The notes under the pieces: generated by a model | Told to the model about the DNA's origin: nothing | Databases searched by the model: none | The model's input: the letters and a program-made list of their open reading frames with translations, nothing else | Source: an uncultured Pelagibacteraceae bacterium | Lineage (GTDB): Bacteria > Pseudomonadota > Alphaproteobacteria > Pelagibacterales > AG-422-B15 | Assembly: GCA_902634045.1 (NCBI GenBank) | Contig: CACPJE010000002.1 | Span: 1-48,000 of the forward strand | Direction: 5' to 3' | Length of the DNA: 48,000 bases | Shown: positions 26,655 through 35,513 of the stretch, piece after piece | Layout of the letters: every line of letters begins with the position of its first letter | How positions within the stretch are numbered: position 1 is the stretch's first letter | Made by a program: the position numbers and the translations under genes

Positions 26655-27572
26655 GTGAATCATAATTTATTAGTAGAAAATTTCTTAGAAGTTCTAGCAT
26701 CTGAAAAGGGATTATCAAGGAATACGCTTCATTCTTACAAGAATGATCTTGATCAATTTATTGATTTTATTCAAAAAAAAAATCTTGAGCTTACGAAGTT
26801 TAAAGATCGAGATATAAAGGAATTTATAAGTCAATTTAAGGATAGAGGTTATGAGAGATCGACAATTGCAAGAAAAATTTCTTCTTTGACTCATTTTTTT
26901 AAATTTCTATTAGATGAAAAAGAAATTAAGATTAATCCATTAAGAAATTTTGAAATTCCTAAACAAACGAAGAAACTTCCAATTATTTTATCTAGTACAC
27001 ATATAGATAAGATTTTAGAATTCACAAAAAAAGATCGTTCAGCCCCAGGTATTCGTTTATACACTATGATTGAAATTTTATATGCAACAGGAATTAGAGT
27101 TAGTGAGCTCGTAGAAATGAAACTTTCATCAGTTTATGAAGATAAAAATTTTTTATTGATTTCAGGTAAAGGAAATAAAGAACGTCTTGTTCCTATAAGC
27201 AAAAAGACAAGAAGATCATTAGAAAAGTATCTTACAATTCGTAATTATTTCATATCGGGTCAAGATAAATCTATGTGGTTATTTCCTTCAAAACAGTCTT
27301 CGATTGGTCATATTACTCGACAAAGATTTAATCAATTGTTAAATCAACTGAATTTAGATGCAAACTTGGGAATAAAGCGCATTAGTCCACATAAGCTTAG
27401 ACATGCTTTTGCTACTCATTTATTGGAGAATGGTATGGATTTAAGGTCTCTTCAACAGATTCTAGGTCATTCAGATATCTCAACTACTCAAATATATACT
27501 CATGTTCTAAAAGAGAGGCTGAAAGAGATTATAAAAGATAACCATCCATTATCAAAAGTTAATTTAGATTGA
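26655..27572 (+). CDS. xerD: Site-specific tyrosine recombinase XerD
   Basis: Resolves chromosome dimers at dif together with XerC under FtsK control. The 305-residue protein has an N-terminal SAM-like core-binding domain (about 1-95) and a C-terminal catalytic domain. Visible are the first catalytic Arg in 'ATGIRVSELV', Lys in 'SGKGNKERLVP', H-x-x-R in 'SPHKLRHAFATHLLENG', the second His in 'LGHSDISTTQIYTH' and the nucleophilic Tyr in that same segment. It starts at GTG (26655). A stand-alone housekeeping recombinase rather than an integrase, as no attachment site or cargo surrounds it. Confidence 0.93.
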   Translation: MNHNLLVENFLEVLASEKGLSRNTLHSYKNDLDQFIDFIQKKNLELTKFKDRDIKEFISQFKDRGYERSTIARKISSLTHFFKFLLDEKEIKINPLRNFEIPKQTKKLPIILSSTHIDKILEFTKKDRSAPGIRLYTMIEILYATGIRVSELVEMKLSSVYEDKNFLLISGKGNKERLVPISKKTRRSLEKYLTIRNYFISGQDKSMWLFPSKQSSIGHITRQRFNQLLNQLNLDANLGIKRISPHKLRHAFATHLLENGMDLRSLQQILGHSDISTTQIYTHVLKERLKEIIKDNHPLSKVNLD

Positions 27573-27634
27573 ATAGATAAGCTATTACCCTAATTAACTT
27601 GATAATAGATAATTATAATGATATTTAAAAAAAT

Positions 27635-28612
27635 ATGAGCTTTACTTCAATACCAACTAAACCAATAAGACTTAATCGTTCAGAACTTTTTGTCCCTGGC
27701 TCAAAAGTAGATTTATTTGCCAAAGCTGCTTCAAGTAATGCGGATATTATTTGTTTAGATTTAGAAGATGCAGTAGCTCCTCAAGATAAAGATCAAGCAA
27801 AAAAAAATATTATACAGGCTTTACAAGAACTAGATTTTGGAAAAAAAACTATTTCGATAAGAATTAATGGTCTGGACACACATTATTGCTATAGAGATGT
27901 AATTGATGTTATGGAAAATTCTGGTGAGCGTCTCGATCTAATTATGATTCCAAAAGCTGGTGTACCTCATGATATATACGCTATTGATATGCTTGTTTCA
28001 CAAGTTGAGAATAAAGTTGGAAGAAAGAAAAAAATTGGCTTTGAGCTAATAGTTGAAACATCAATGGGAATTACTAACCTTGATAGTATTATTTCTGGAA
28101 GTGACAGAGTTGAATCTTTACACTTTGGGTATGCAGATTATGCAGCTTCAGTAAGAATGCGCACAACAAATATAGGAGGATCAAATTCTGATTATTCTAT
28201 TTTAACGGATGAAAGTAATGGAGAAAGGGTAATTCATTGGAATGATATGTGGCATTATCCAATTTCTAAAATGACCACCATAGGAAGAACGCATGGCTTA
28301 AGAATTATAGATGGACCATATGGAGATTTTTCTGATCCTGATGGCTTTAAATCTCATGCTAAAAGAACTGCAATATTGGGCTGTGAAGGGAAATGGGCTA
28401 TCCACCCAAGTCAAGTAGATTTAGCAAATGAAGTTTTCACTTTACCTGAAAAAGAAGTAAAGAAAGCTGAAAATATATTAGAAGCTATGAAAAAAGCCCA
28501 AGAGTCAGGGGCTGGAGCAGCCACTTTAGATGGCAAGTTAATTGATGCAGCATCAGTAAGGCAAGCGGAGCAGATAATGAAGCAAACTAAATTAATTGAG
28601 ACAATGAGCTAA
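27635..28612 (+). CDS. mcl1: L-malyl-CoA/beta-methylmalyl-CoA lyase
   Basis: A 325-residue CitE-like TIM-barrel enzyme. The N-terminal 'NRSELFVPGSKVDLFAKAA' and 'ADIICLDLEDAVAPQDK', the central 'ISIRINGLDTHYCYRDV' and 'LIMIPKAG', and the C-terminal 'GKWAIHPSQVDLANEVF' follow the Rhodobacter Mcl1 type closely, including total length (about 318). It cleaves or forms L-malyl-CoA (acetyl-CoA + glyoxylate) and beta-methylmalyl-CoA (propionyl-CoA + glyoxylate). A TATAAT hexamer at 27614-27619 just upstream could be its -10 element, though no good -35 is seen. accA follows after 20 bp. Confidence 0.88.
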   Translation: MSFTSIPTKPIRLNRSELFVPGSKVDLFAKAASSNADIICLDLEDAVAPQDKDQAKKNIIQALQELDFGKKTISIRINGLDTHYCYRDVIDVMENSGERLDLIMIPKAGVPHDIYAIDMLVSQVENKVGRKKKIGFELIVETSMGITNLDSIISGSDRVESLHFGYADYAASVRMRTTNIGGSNSDYSILTDESNGERVIHWNDMWHYPISKMTTIGRTHGLRIIDGPYGDFSDPDGFKSHAKRTAILGCEGKWAIHPSQVDLANEVFTLPEKEVKKAENILEAMKKAQESGAGAATLDGKLIDAASVRQAEQIMKQTKLIETMS

Positions 28613-28632
28613 TTATTTTTTTTATTAGTTAG

Positions 28633-29745
28633 ATGAATACATATCTTGATTTTGAGAAACCAATTGAATCTTTAGATGCTAGAATTTTAGAGTTAAAATC
28701 ATTAAATGATAATGCCCCTTCCGAAAGTTTATTAGAAGAAATTTCAAATGTTGAAAAAGATATTAAAATTGCTTATCAAAAAATTTTTTCAAATATCACC
28801 CCTTGGCAAAGAACTCTTATAGCTAGGCATCCTGATAGACCAAAAACAAAACACTATATAGAAAATTTGATTGAAGATTTTTTCCCACTTTCTGGTGATA
28901 GGTCATTCTCAGATGATAAAGCTATTATTGGAGGATTTGGAAAGTTTCGTGGCAAGTCAGTTTTAGTAATTGGTCATGAAAAAGGTCATGATACTTCTTC
29001 AAGAATAGAGCACAATTTTGGAATGCCAAGACCTGAAGGATACAGAAAGGCTCAAAGATTAATGAAGCTTGCTGAACAGTTTGATGTGCCAGTTATTTCG
29101 TTTGTTGATACTCCTGGCGCTTATCCTGGCGTCGGGGCAGAGCAGAGAGGTCAAGCTGAAGCTATAGCGAAATCTACTGAATGTTGTCTATCTTTAGGAG
29201 TTCCCATAGTAGCAGTAATTATTGGCGAGGGAGGTTCTGGAGGTGCAGTAGCAATTGGAACAGGAAATAATGTTTTGATGTTAGAAAACTCTATTTATTC
29301 GGTAATTTCTCCTGAAGCTTGTTCTTCAATACTTTGGAAAGATACTTCAAAAAAAGTTGAAACTGCTGCTGCATTAAAATTAACAGCTAATGATATGATC
29401 AAAGTTGATGTAGTAGATAAAATTATTTCTGAGACATTAGGCGGAGCGCATAGACATCAATTAAAAGTTATAGAAAGTACTGGAGATGAAATTGAGTCAT
29501 GTTTAAATATTTTATCTAACCAGCATGGTAATGATTTGAAACATTCAAGGCAGGAAAGGTATCTGCAGATAGGTAGAAGTGGATTATTTTCAGAAAAATT
29601 AAGTACTGCAAATACAGTTCTTAATAACAAATATGGAATAACTAAAAATAAGAAATTATTTAATTATAAATTTTTAATGCAATTAACCCTGATTGGAGCT
29701 TTTGTTTTAATGGCAATTTTTACTTGGATTTATTTTATTAGTTAA
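28633..29745 (+). CDS. accA: Acetyl-CoA carboxylase carboxyltransferase alpha subunit with C-terminal membrane helix
   Basis: AccA pairs with AccD to transfer the carboxyl group from biotin to acetyl-CoA, the first step of fatty acid synthesis. Core motifs are normal: 'HPDRPKTKHYIENL' near 66-79, 'FGMPRPEGYRKA' near 129-140, 'FVDTPGAYPGVGAEQRGQ' near 157-174 and 'GEGGSGGAVAIG' near 198-209. The usual protein ends around residue 315-320 (here near 'RYLQIG'). This one continues to 370 and ends in a strongly hydrophobic stretch (347-369), predicted to be a transmembrane helix. The reading frame is intact, and the stop overlaps the secA 3' end by 8 bp in convergent orientation. Confidence 0.93.
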   Translation: MNTYLDFEKPIESLDARILELKSLNDNAPSESLLEEISNVEKDIKIAYQKIFSNITPWQRTLIARHPDRPKTKHYIENLIEDFFPLSGDRSFSDDKAIIGGFGKFRGKSVLVIGHEKGHDTSSRIEHNFGMPRPEGYRKAQRLMKLAEQFDVPVISFVDTPGAYPGVGAEQRGQAEAIAKSTECCLSLGVPIVAVIIGEGGSGGAVAIGTGNNVLMLENSIYSVISPEACSSILWKDTSKKVETAAALKLTANDMIKVDVVDKIISETLGGAHRHQLKVIESTGDEIESCLNILSNQHGNDLKHSRQERYLQIGRSGLFSEKLSTANTVLNNKYGITKNKKLFNYKFLMQLTLIGAFVLMAIFTWIYFIS

Positions 29746-32350
29746 TTTTGCCGTGACAGTGCTTATATTTTTTGCCCGAACCACATGGACAAGGTGAATT
29801 TCTTGGAACTTTCTTATTATTTTCACTTTTTACTCTTGATTCTGATTTTTTGACTTCATTTCCATCATTATCTTGATCTAATTTAGCATTTGGTCTAATA
29901 GACATTCTAGAAAAAATTTTTGCTACATCATTTTTTAGACCATAAATAAGATCTTCAAAAAGTCCAAATGCTTCATTTTTATATTCATTAAGAGGGTCTC
30001 TTTGCCCATATCCTCTTAACCCAATAGTACTTCTTAGTTGTTCAAGATTATTTATATGCATCATCCATTTATCATCAATAATTTTTAACAGAACCATTTT
30101 TTCTAAATTATTAATTAATTCTTTAGGATGTTTTTCTGCTCGGATTTCTGTTCTTTTATCAATAAGTTGATAAATTTTACTTTTGAGTTTTTCTTGATCA
30201 AATCCGTCTTCTTTTAACAAAATTTCTAAATTAATATCTCCTGCAAAATAAGTTTTTATATCATTTTTAATTTCTTTAACATTCCACTGTTCGATATATG
30301 ATTTTTCAGGAGCATGGTTATTGACTATTTCATCTGCAACATCATACTGCATTTCTTTGGCAACCTCAGATATATCGTTAGAATTCATAAGATCCAGTCT
30401 TTGCTCAAAAATAGTTTTTCTTTGATCATTTAGTACATCATCAAATTTTAATAAGGTTTTTCTTATATCGAAGTTTCTGCCTTCAACTTTTTTTTGCGCT
30501 CTTTCTAGTGCCTTTGAAATCCATGCATGTTTAATAGACTCTCCTTCTTTTAATCCTAGTGATTTAAGTACATTATCCATTTTATCAGATCCAAATATTC
30601 TCATTAAATCATCTTCAAGACTTAAGAAAAATTTTGTTTCACCCGGGTCTCCTTGTCTACCTGATCGACCACGAAGCTGATTATCAATCCTTCTACTTTC
30701 ATGCCTTTCACTTCCAATCACATAAAGTCCACCAGAGTTAATTACACTACTTTTATTCTCTTTAATTTTCTCTTCTAGATGAATAGTGTCATCAAAATTC
30801 TTAAGATTAGATTTAGCAAAATCTAAATTTCCACCAAGTTGGATATCGGTTCCTCTACCTGCCATATTTGTAGCAATTGTAACTGCAGAAGGCTCACCAG
30901 CATTGGCAATTATATTTGCCTCTTGTTCGTGGAACTTAGCATTTAGTACTTCATGTGAAATTTTGTTTTGCTTAAGTTTTTTTGATATAATTTCTGATTT
31001 TTCAATACTTGTTGTACCAATTAAAACAGGTTGACCTCTTTCACTACAAAGACTGACTTGCTTAATAATAGCATCATATTTTTCATCAGCAGTTCTGTAT
31101 ATTTCGTCTTCATTGTCAATTCTTGCAATTGGAGCATTAGTGGGTACTTCGAAAACTGATAAATTGTAAATATCTGCAAACTCTTCTGATTCAGTCATAG
31201 CAGTACCAGTCATTCCGGAGATTTTTTCATAAAGTCTAAAATAATTTTGATAAGTAATAGAAGCCATTGTTTGACTTTCACTTTGAATAGCTACATTTTC
31301 TTTTGCTTCAATAGCTTGATGTAGCCCATCACCATATCTTCTGCCTTCCATAGTTCTGCCAGTAAATTCATCAACAATAATTACTTGTCCAGACTTAACT
31401 ATATAATCTGTATCCTTTTCAAATAATTTATGAGCTCTTAAAGCTTGATTGATATGATGAACAACAGCAACATTTTCAATATCATATAAAGAATTACTTT
31501 GTATTATTTTTCTTTCACTGAGAATTTTCTCAGCTTTATCATTTCCTTTTTCTGTCAAGTTACCTGATTTTGATTTTTCATCAATTTCATAATCATCTTC
31601 ATCTAAAAAAGGTATTAATCTATCAATAGTATTATACAAATTAGTTTTATCTTCAGTTGCTCCAGAAATAACTAGAGGAGTTCTTGATTCATCAATTAAT
31701 ATGCTATCAACTTCATCTACAATACAAAAATTATGACCTCTTTGAACAATATTTTTCTTTTGAGCTTTTAAATTGTCTCTTAAATAGTCAAATCCAAATT
31801 CATTATTAGTTCCATATGTTATGTCACAATTGTACATTTCTTTTCTTACTTCTATTCCAACAAGATCATTGGTCAAACATCCAACTGATAGACCCAAATA
31901 TTTAAAGATCTCTCCCATCCATTCAGAGTCTCTTTTAGCTAAGTAGTCATTAACGGTTACAATATGAACCCCTTTTCCTGAGAGGGAATTTAGAAATGCG
32001 GCTAAAGTGGAAACCAGAGTCTTGCCTTCTCCAGTCTTCATTTCAGCTATTCCACCATTATGTAAAACTAATCCACCAAGTAATTGAACATCAAAGTGTC
32101 TTTGCTTCAAAGTTCTTTTTGCAGCTTCTCTAACTATCGCAAAGGCATCAGGTATCAACTCATCTAAACTAGCAATATTTAATGTCTTATTTTTAAGACT
32201 TTCTACATCATTTAGAATTTCATCATGTGTCTTAGAGTTATAATATTCCTCTAATTCATTAATCTTTTTAACTATCTGAGAAAACTCTTTTAGTTTTTTT
32301 TTATTGTCTGTGCCAAAAATTGAGCTTAAAACAGAGCTTAAATTAACCAT
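29738..32350 (-). CDS. secA: Preprotein translocase ATPase SecA
   Basis: Motor of the Sec pathway, driving unfolded preproteins through SecYEG. The 870-residue length is standard. Walker A lies in 'MKTGEGKTLVST' near residue 105, DEAD-like 'IVDEVDSILIDESRTPL' near 207, and 'TNMAGRGTDIQLGG' near 490. The C-terminal SecB/zinc tail 'CPCGSGKKYKHCHG' supplies the C-x-C-x8-C-H ligands. Upstream on the minus strand a TTGACA/TATAAA pair (complement of 32412-32417 and 32392-32397) is visible, but with only a 14-bp spacer. A 14-bp palindrome abuts the start codon. Confidence 0.97.
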   Translation of the reverse strand: MVNLSSVLSSIFGTDNKKKLKEFSQIVKKINELEEYYNSKTHDEILNDVESLKNKTLNIASLDELIPDAFAIVREAAKRTLKQRHFDVQLLGGLVLHNGGIAEMKTGEGKTLVSTLAAFLNSLSGKGVHIVTVNDYLAKRDSEWMGEIFKYLGLSVGCLTNDLVGIEVRKEMYNCDITYGTNNEFGFDYLRDNLKAQKKNIVQRGHNFCIVDEVDSILIDESRTPLVISGATEDKTNLYNTIDRLIPFLDEDDYEIDEKSKSGNLTEKGNDKAEKILSERKIIQSNSLYDIENVAVVHHINQALRAHKLFEKDTDYIVKSGQVIIVDEFTGRTMEGRRYGDGLHQAIEAKENVAIQSESQTMASITYQNYFRLYEKISGMTGTAMTESEEFADIYNLSVFEVPTNAPIARIDNEDEIYRTADEKYDAIIKQVSLCSERGQPVLIGTTSIEKSEIISKKLKQNKISHEVLNAKFHEQEANIIANAGEPSAVTIATNMAGRGTDIQLGGNLDFAKSNLKNFDDTIHLEEKIKENKSSVINSGGLYVIGSERHESRRIDNQLRGRSGRQGDPGETKFFLSLEDDLMRIFGSDKMDNVLKSLGLKEGESIKHAWISKALERAQKKVEGRNFDIRKTLLKFDDVLNDQRKTIFEQRLDLMNSNDISEVAKEMQYDVADEIVNNHAPEKSYIEQWNVKEIKNDIKTYFAGDINLEILLKEDGFDQEKLKSKIYQLIDKRTEIRAEKHPKELINNLEKMVLLKIIDDKWMMHINNLEQLRSTIGLRGYGQRDPLNEYKNEAFGLFEDLIYGLKNDVAKIFSRMSIRPNAKLDQDNDGNEVKKSESRVKSENNKKVPRNSPCPCGSGKKYKHCHGKIN

Positions 32351-32351
32351 G

Positions 32352-32365
32352 ATATCTTAAGATAT
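32352..32365. repeat. 14-bp palindrome next to the secA start
   Basis: ATATCTTAAGATAT is a perfect palindrome ending one base upstream of the secA ATG. It could be an operator or a short mRNA hairpin limiting initiation. In such AT-rich DNA it may also be chance. Confidence 0.4.
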
Positions 32366-32452
32366 TGTTATTTTTTAAATAATTACAAGCTTTTATAGTG
32401 TGAGAAATTATTGTCAATTACATAGAAATTAAAGTAAACCTGTAGCTCTATT

Positions 32453-33694
32453 ATGGCGAAAAAAAATTTGAATAAAATATCTCCTTTAGCCCCTAAGAGT
32501 ACTAAAATGCTTAATCCAATTGATGGCGTTAAGTTATACACGTACTGTGCCAATCTATATAATAAGAAGAGAAACGATTTATCGGTCTTTATTTTTGAAG
32601 GTAAATGTTTTATAGCCGAAGTATTTACAAACTCCTCACTAAGATCAGCAACATTGGATTGGAATTCTAAAGCACTTAAAGGTAAAGAAGTTCAAGCTAT
32701 CATTGTCAATTCTGGCAACGCTAATACGTTTACAGGAAAGCAAGGGGAAAGAGCGATTGAACAAGTAGTAAAAACAATTGCGTCTCAATTTAAAATATCC
32801 GAGAAGAAAATATTTATTGCTTCCACTGGAGTTATAGGGGAGCCTTTTCCAACTCATAAAGTTATTAAGGCACTAAAACAAAAAAAGAGTCCAAGTAAAA
32901 ATTGGATTGATGCTGCTCGTGCAATAATGACTACTGATACATACCCTAAAGGCATTAGTATTAATACCTCAATTGGAAATCAAAAAGTTAAAATTACGGG
33001 TATTTCAAAAGGATCCGGAATGATTGAGCCTAATATGGCTACAATGTTAGGATTTATATTTACTGATGCAGAATTAAGCCCAAGTATTTTGAGATCTCTA
33101 ATTAATAAATTTACTCCAGATTCTTTTAATTCTATAAGTGTTGATGGGGATGAGTCGACCAATGATACAGTCATGTTAACATCTACTAATGCTAAAAAGC
33201 TTAATAATAAGATTCATTCAATCAATGATACAAGATTAAAAAAATTTAAATTGGATCTAAAAAAAGTATTCTTATATTTGGCTGAGCAAATAGTAAGAGA
33301 TGGAGAAGGTGCAACTAAGTTAATCGAAATAAATATTAAAAATGCTAAAAGTAAATTTTCTGCAGACAAAATATCAAGATCTATAGCTAATTCGGCATTA
33401 GTTAAAACAGCCATTTATGGAGGGGATCCAAACTGGGGAAGGATTGTGATGGCTATCGGTAAGACTTATGAAAAAGTCAATAAAGGTAAATTACATATTA
33501 GTTTTGGTAAATATTTGGTTGCAAAAAATGGATTAGCTAACCCTAAAATTGATGAAAGCAAGTTAAGGAAGTACTTATCTAAAGATAGAATTAATATAAA
33601 TATTGATCTTAATAATGGAAGAGAAGAATCTAGAATATTAACTTGTGATTTTTCCCATAGATATATTGATATCAACGCCTCCTACAAGACATGA
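32453..33694 (+). CDS. argJ: Bifunctional glutamate N-acetyltransferase/amino-acid acetyltransferase (ArgJ)
   Basis: Transfers the acetyl group from N-acetylornithine to glutamate (and, in bifunctional forms, uses acetyl-CoA), cycling acetyl in arginine synthesis. The 413-residue precursor self-cleaves before the nucleophilic threonine in 'IEPNMATMLGFIFTDA'; here Thr197, giving alpha and beta chains. 'NSGNANTFTGKQG' (about 86-98) and 'SVDGDESTNDT' are also conserved. It is divergent from secA, and its last 4 bp (ATGA) overlap mutT. Confidence 0.95.
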   Translation: MAKKNLNKISPLAPKSTKMLNPIDGVKLYTYCANLYNKKRNDLSVFIFEGKCFIAEVFTNSSLRSATLDWNSKALKGKEVQAIIVNSGNANTFTGKQGERAIEQVVKTIASQFKISEKKIFIASTGVIGEPFPTHKVIKALKQKKSPSKNWIDAARAIMTTDTYPKGISINTSIGNQKVKITGISKGSGMIEPNMATMLGFIFTDAELSPSILRSLINKFTPDSFNSISVDGDESTNDTVMLTSTNAKKLNNKIHSINDTRLKKFKLDLKKVFLYLAEQIVRDGEGATKLIEINIKNAKSKFSADKISRSIANSALVKTAIYGGDPNWGRIVMAIGKTYEKVNKGKLHISFGKYLVAKNGLANPKIDESKLRKYLSKDRININIDLNNGREESRILTCDFSHRYIDINASYKT

Positions 33695-34083
33695 AGGTAA
33701 TATTTTGCTCGTCGGCATTTATCAGAAATAAAAAAAATCAGATTCTCATTATGAATAGACAAAAAAAGGAAAGCTATAGAGATTGCTGGGAATTTCCTGG
33801 AGGTAAACTTAATAATTATGAAACATACTTACAAGCTTTGGCAAGAGAGCTTAAAGAAGAATTAAATATTAATATTAATATAAAAGAACTTGTAAACTAT
33901 AGTTTTTTTAAACATCAATATAAATCTTTTTTACTTATGATGTATGTGTTTGAAGTAAAAAAATGGTCTGGTAAAATTTGTAATAATGAAAGCGAAAAAA
34001 TTGAATGGGTATCTAAGGTTGAATTGAGAAAAAAGAAATTATTACCTGCTAACACCAAAGTAGTAGATTACTTTTTAAAATAA
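33691..34083 (+). CDS. mutT: MutT-type Nudix hydrolase
   Basis: A 130-residue Nudix enzyme. The Nudix box is complete: G-x5-E-x7-R-E-x-x-E-E in 'GKLNNYETYLQALARELKEE' (about 33-52). Small size and 'WEFPGGKL' fit the MutT class that removes 8-oxo-dGTP, though other nucleotide substrates are possible. ATGA overlap with argJ implies coupling; the argJ-mutT pair is common in alphaproteobacteria. Its 3' end overlaps the next, convergent gene by 16 bp. Confidence 0.86.
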   Translation: MKVIFCSSAFIRNKKNQILIMNRQKKESYRDCWEFPGGKLNNYETYLQALARELKEELNININIKELVNYSFFKHQYKSFLLMMYVFEVKKWSGKICNNESEKIEWVSKVELRKKKLLPANTKVVDYFLK

Positions 34084-34409
34084 CATCCTGTTTCTTCTGA
34101 AAAAGTTGATTTGATATTATAATCTTCATATTCAATAATAATTTCCTTTTTTTCAAAATCTGCTTCGTACCCTAACATTTTAATTTGTTTGAACAGATCA
34201 TTATTAGTGGATGCAGACATTATAAGGTCGTAAGATGTATCACAGTACTCCTGTTCCATATTTGATATAAATAAACATGTACAATAATGTTTAGCAGAGG
34301 CATTTAGTCCTATGAGTGTTTCATCTGCAAAAATATAATTAATTTTAAGAAAAAAAATTAATGAAATAGCAGTAATTATATAGTAAAAGTTCTTTAAAAA
34401 TTTATGCAT
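34068..34409 (-). CDS. Small exported cysteine-containing protein of unknown function
   Basis: I do not recognise it. The 113-residue protein begins with a strong signal peptide (about residues 1-28, ending NYIFA before DE). The mature part of about 85 residues is acidic and holds four cysteines (C43, C45, C56 and C109), suggesting disulfides or a metal site. The only ATG available is the complement of 34407-34409, and the next upstream in-frame codons lead to a stop without another ATG. That start abuts the start codon of the divergent serine hydrolase. Its 3' end overlaps mutT by 16 bp. Confidence 0.6.
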   Translation of the reverse strand: MHKFLKNFYYIITAISLIFFLKINYIFADETLIGLNASAKHYCTCLFISNMEQEYCDTSYDLIMSASTNNDLFKQIKMLGYEADFEKKEIIIEYEDYNIKSTFSEETGCYFKK

Positions 34410-35507
34410 ACTTTTTATAAAATTATAGGCTTAATATCTTTAATTCTGCTTATGGTCAATCCATCATTTGCAATTATAAATCAATTGTCGCACGACCAAT
34501 CATTAAAATGGCCCACAGCTAATTGGCCTGAAAACAAATTAGAATTAAATGACGAAGATTTTAATAAAATTATTGATTATACTTTTTCAACTAAATCCAG
34601 TGAAACCCTTGGACGAACAAATGCTTTATTAGTCATCCAAAACGGATCCATTGTTTATGAAAAATATAATGATCCAATTAATCAAAGAACTAAATTAGTT
34701 TCCTATTCAATGGCCAAAAGCTACATCGGGTTACTTACAGGCATAATGATTGATAAGGGTTTCATCGATTCTAAAGACGAAAAAAATTTATTGAACGAGT
34801 GGACAGATGATAGAAAAAACATATCAATAGCTCATTTATTAAATATGCAATCTGGACTGGACTTCGTTGAGGAATATGACACTAATGGTAGGTCAGATAC
34901 ACTTGAAATGTTGTTTGGAAAAGGAAGATTTGATCAAGCATCATTCGCATCCTCTTTGCCTCTTAAAACCATAACTCCTGGTATGAAATATAATTACTCA
35001 ACTGGAGAAACTAATATTCTAAGCAAAATTATTAAAATAAGACTTCAAGAGCAGAACCAAGATTACCAGAAATTTATCAGTGATAACTTATCTAATAAAA
35101 TTGGACTAAAAAATACTATATTTGAGTTTGATGATTCTGGTACTTTTATAGGAGGCAGTTCTGTTTTTGCAAATGCAAGAGACTTTGCACGCTTTGGATA
35201 TCTTTATTTAAGGAATGGACAATGGGATGGAGAAACTATAGTTTCTAAAAGTTGGATAGATGACACAAGAAAGCCTGCAAAACATACTCATAAAATGTAT
35301 AGCAACAAATTTTGGATGCCTCATCCCGCCTTCACAAGAGGACTACCAAAAGATACCTATTATTGTGCAGGTTTCGGAGGTCAATATATATTAATAATAC
35401 CTTCAAAAGATATGGTTGTAGTGAGGCTTGGCGAAACATATATAGAAGATGATGAGGTTTTGGAAAATTTGTCCGAGATTATTAGTTTTTTTGAGGATAT
35501 GATTTAA
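34404..35507 (+). CDS. Exported serine hydrolase of the beta-lactamase/penicillin-binding fold
   Basis: A 367-residue protein with a signal peptide (cleavage near residue 23, NPSFA). The class C-type active site is visible: S-x-x-K as S102-M-A-K105, then Y-N-Y-S-T-G near residue 197 in the position of the Y-x-N motif, and a late 'GFGGQYILIIP' replacing the KTG-type strand. Such 'serine hydrolase' proteins include esterases, D-aminopeptidases and peptidases; antibiotic resistance should not be inferred. The start is firm: a TAA lies in frame three codons upstream. The gene ends 6 bp before grxC. Confidence 0.83.
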   Translation: MHTFYKIIGLISLILLMVNPSFAIINQLSHDQSLKWPTANWPENKLELNDEDFNKIIDYTFSTKSSETLGRTNALLVIQNGSIVYEKYNDPINQRTKLVSYSMAKSYIGLLTGIMIDKGFIDSKDEKNLLNEWTDDRKNISIAHLLNMQSGLDFVEEYDTNGRSDTLEMLFGKGRFDQASFASSLPLKTITPGMKYNYSTGETNILSKIIKIRLQEQNQDYQKFISDNLSNKIGLKNTIFEFDDSGTFIGGSSVFANARDFARFGYLYLRNGQWDGETIVSKSWIDDTRKPAKHTHKMYSNKFWMPHPAFTRGLPKDTYYCAGFGGQYILIIPSKDMVVVRLGETYIEDDEVLENLSEIISFFEDMI

Positions 35508-35513
35508 TTTTTT

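Noticed and set aside
26655-27572. Phage or integron integrase
   Set aside because: Length, motifs and location match chromosomal XerD, and there are no attachment repeats, cassettes or phage genes nearby.
34404-35507. Antibiotic-resistance beta-lactamase
   Set aside because: The S-x-x-K fold is shared with many esterases and peptidases; no class-specific beta-lactamase motif set is complete and the context is housekeeping.
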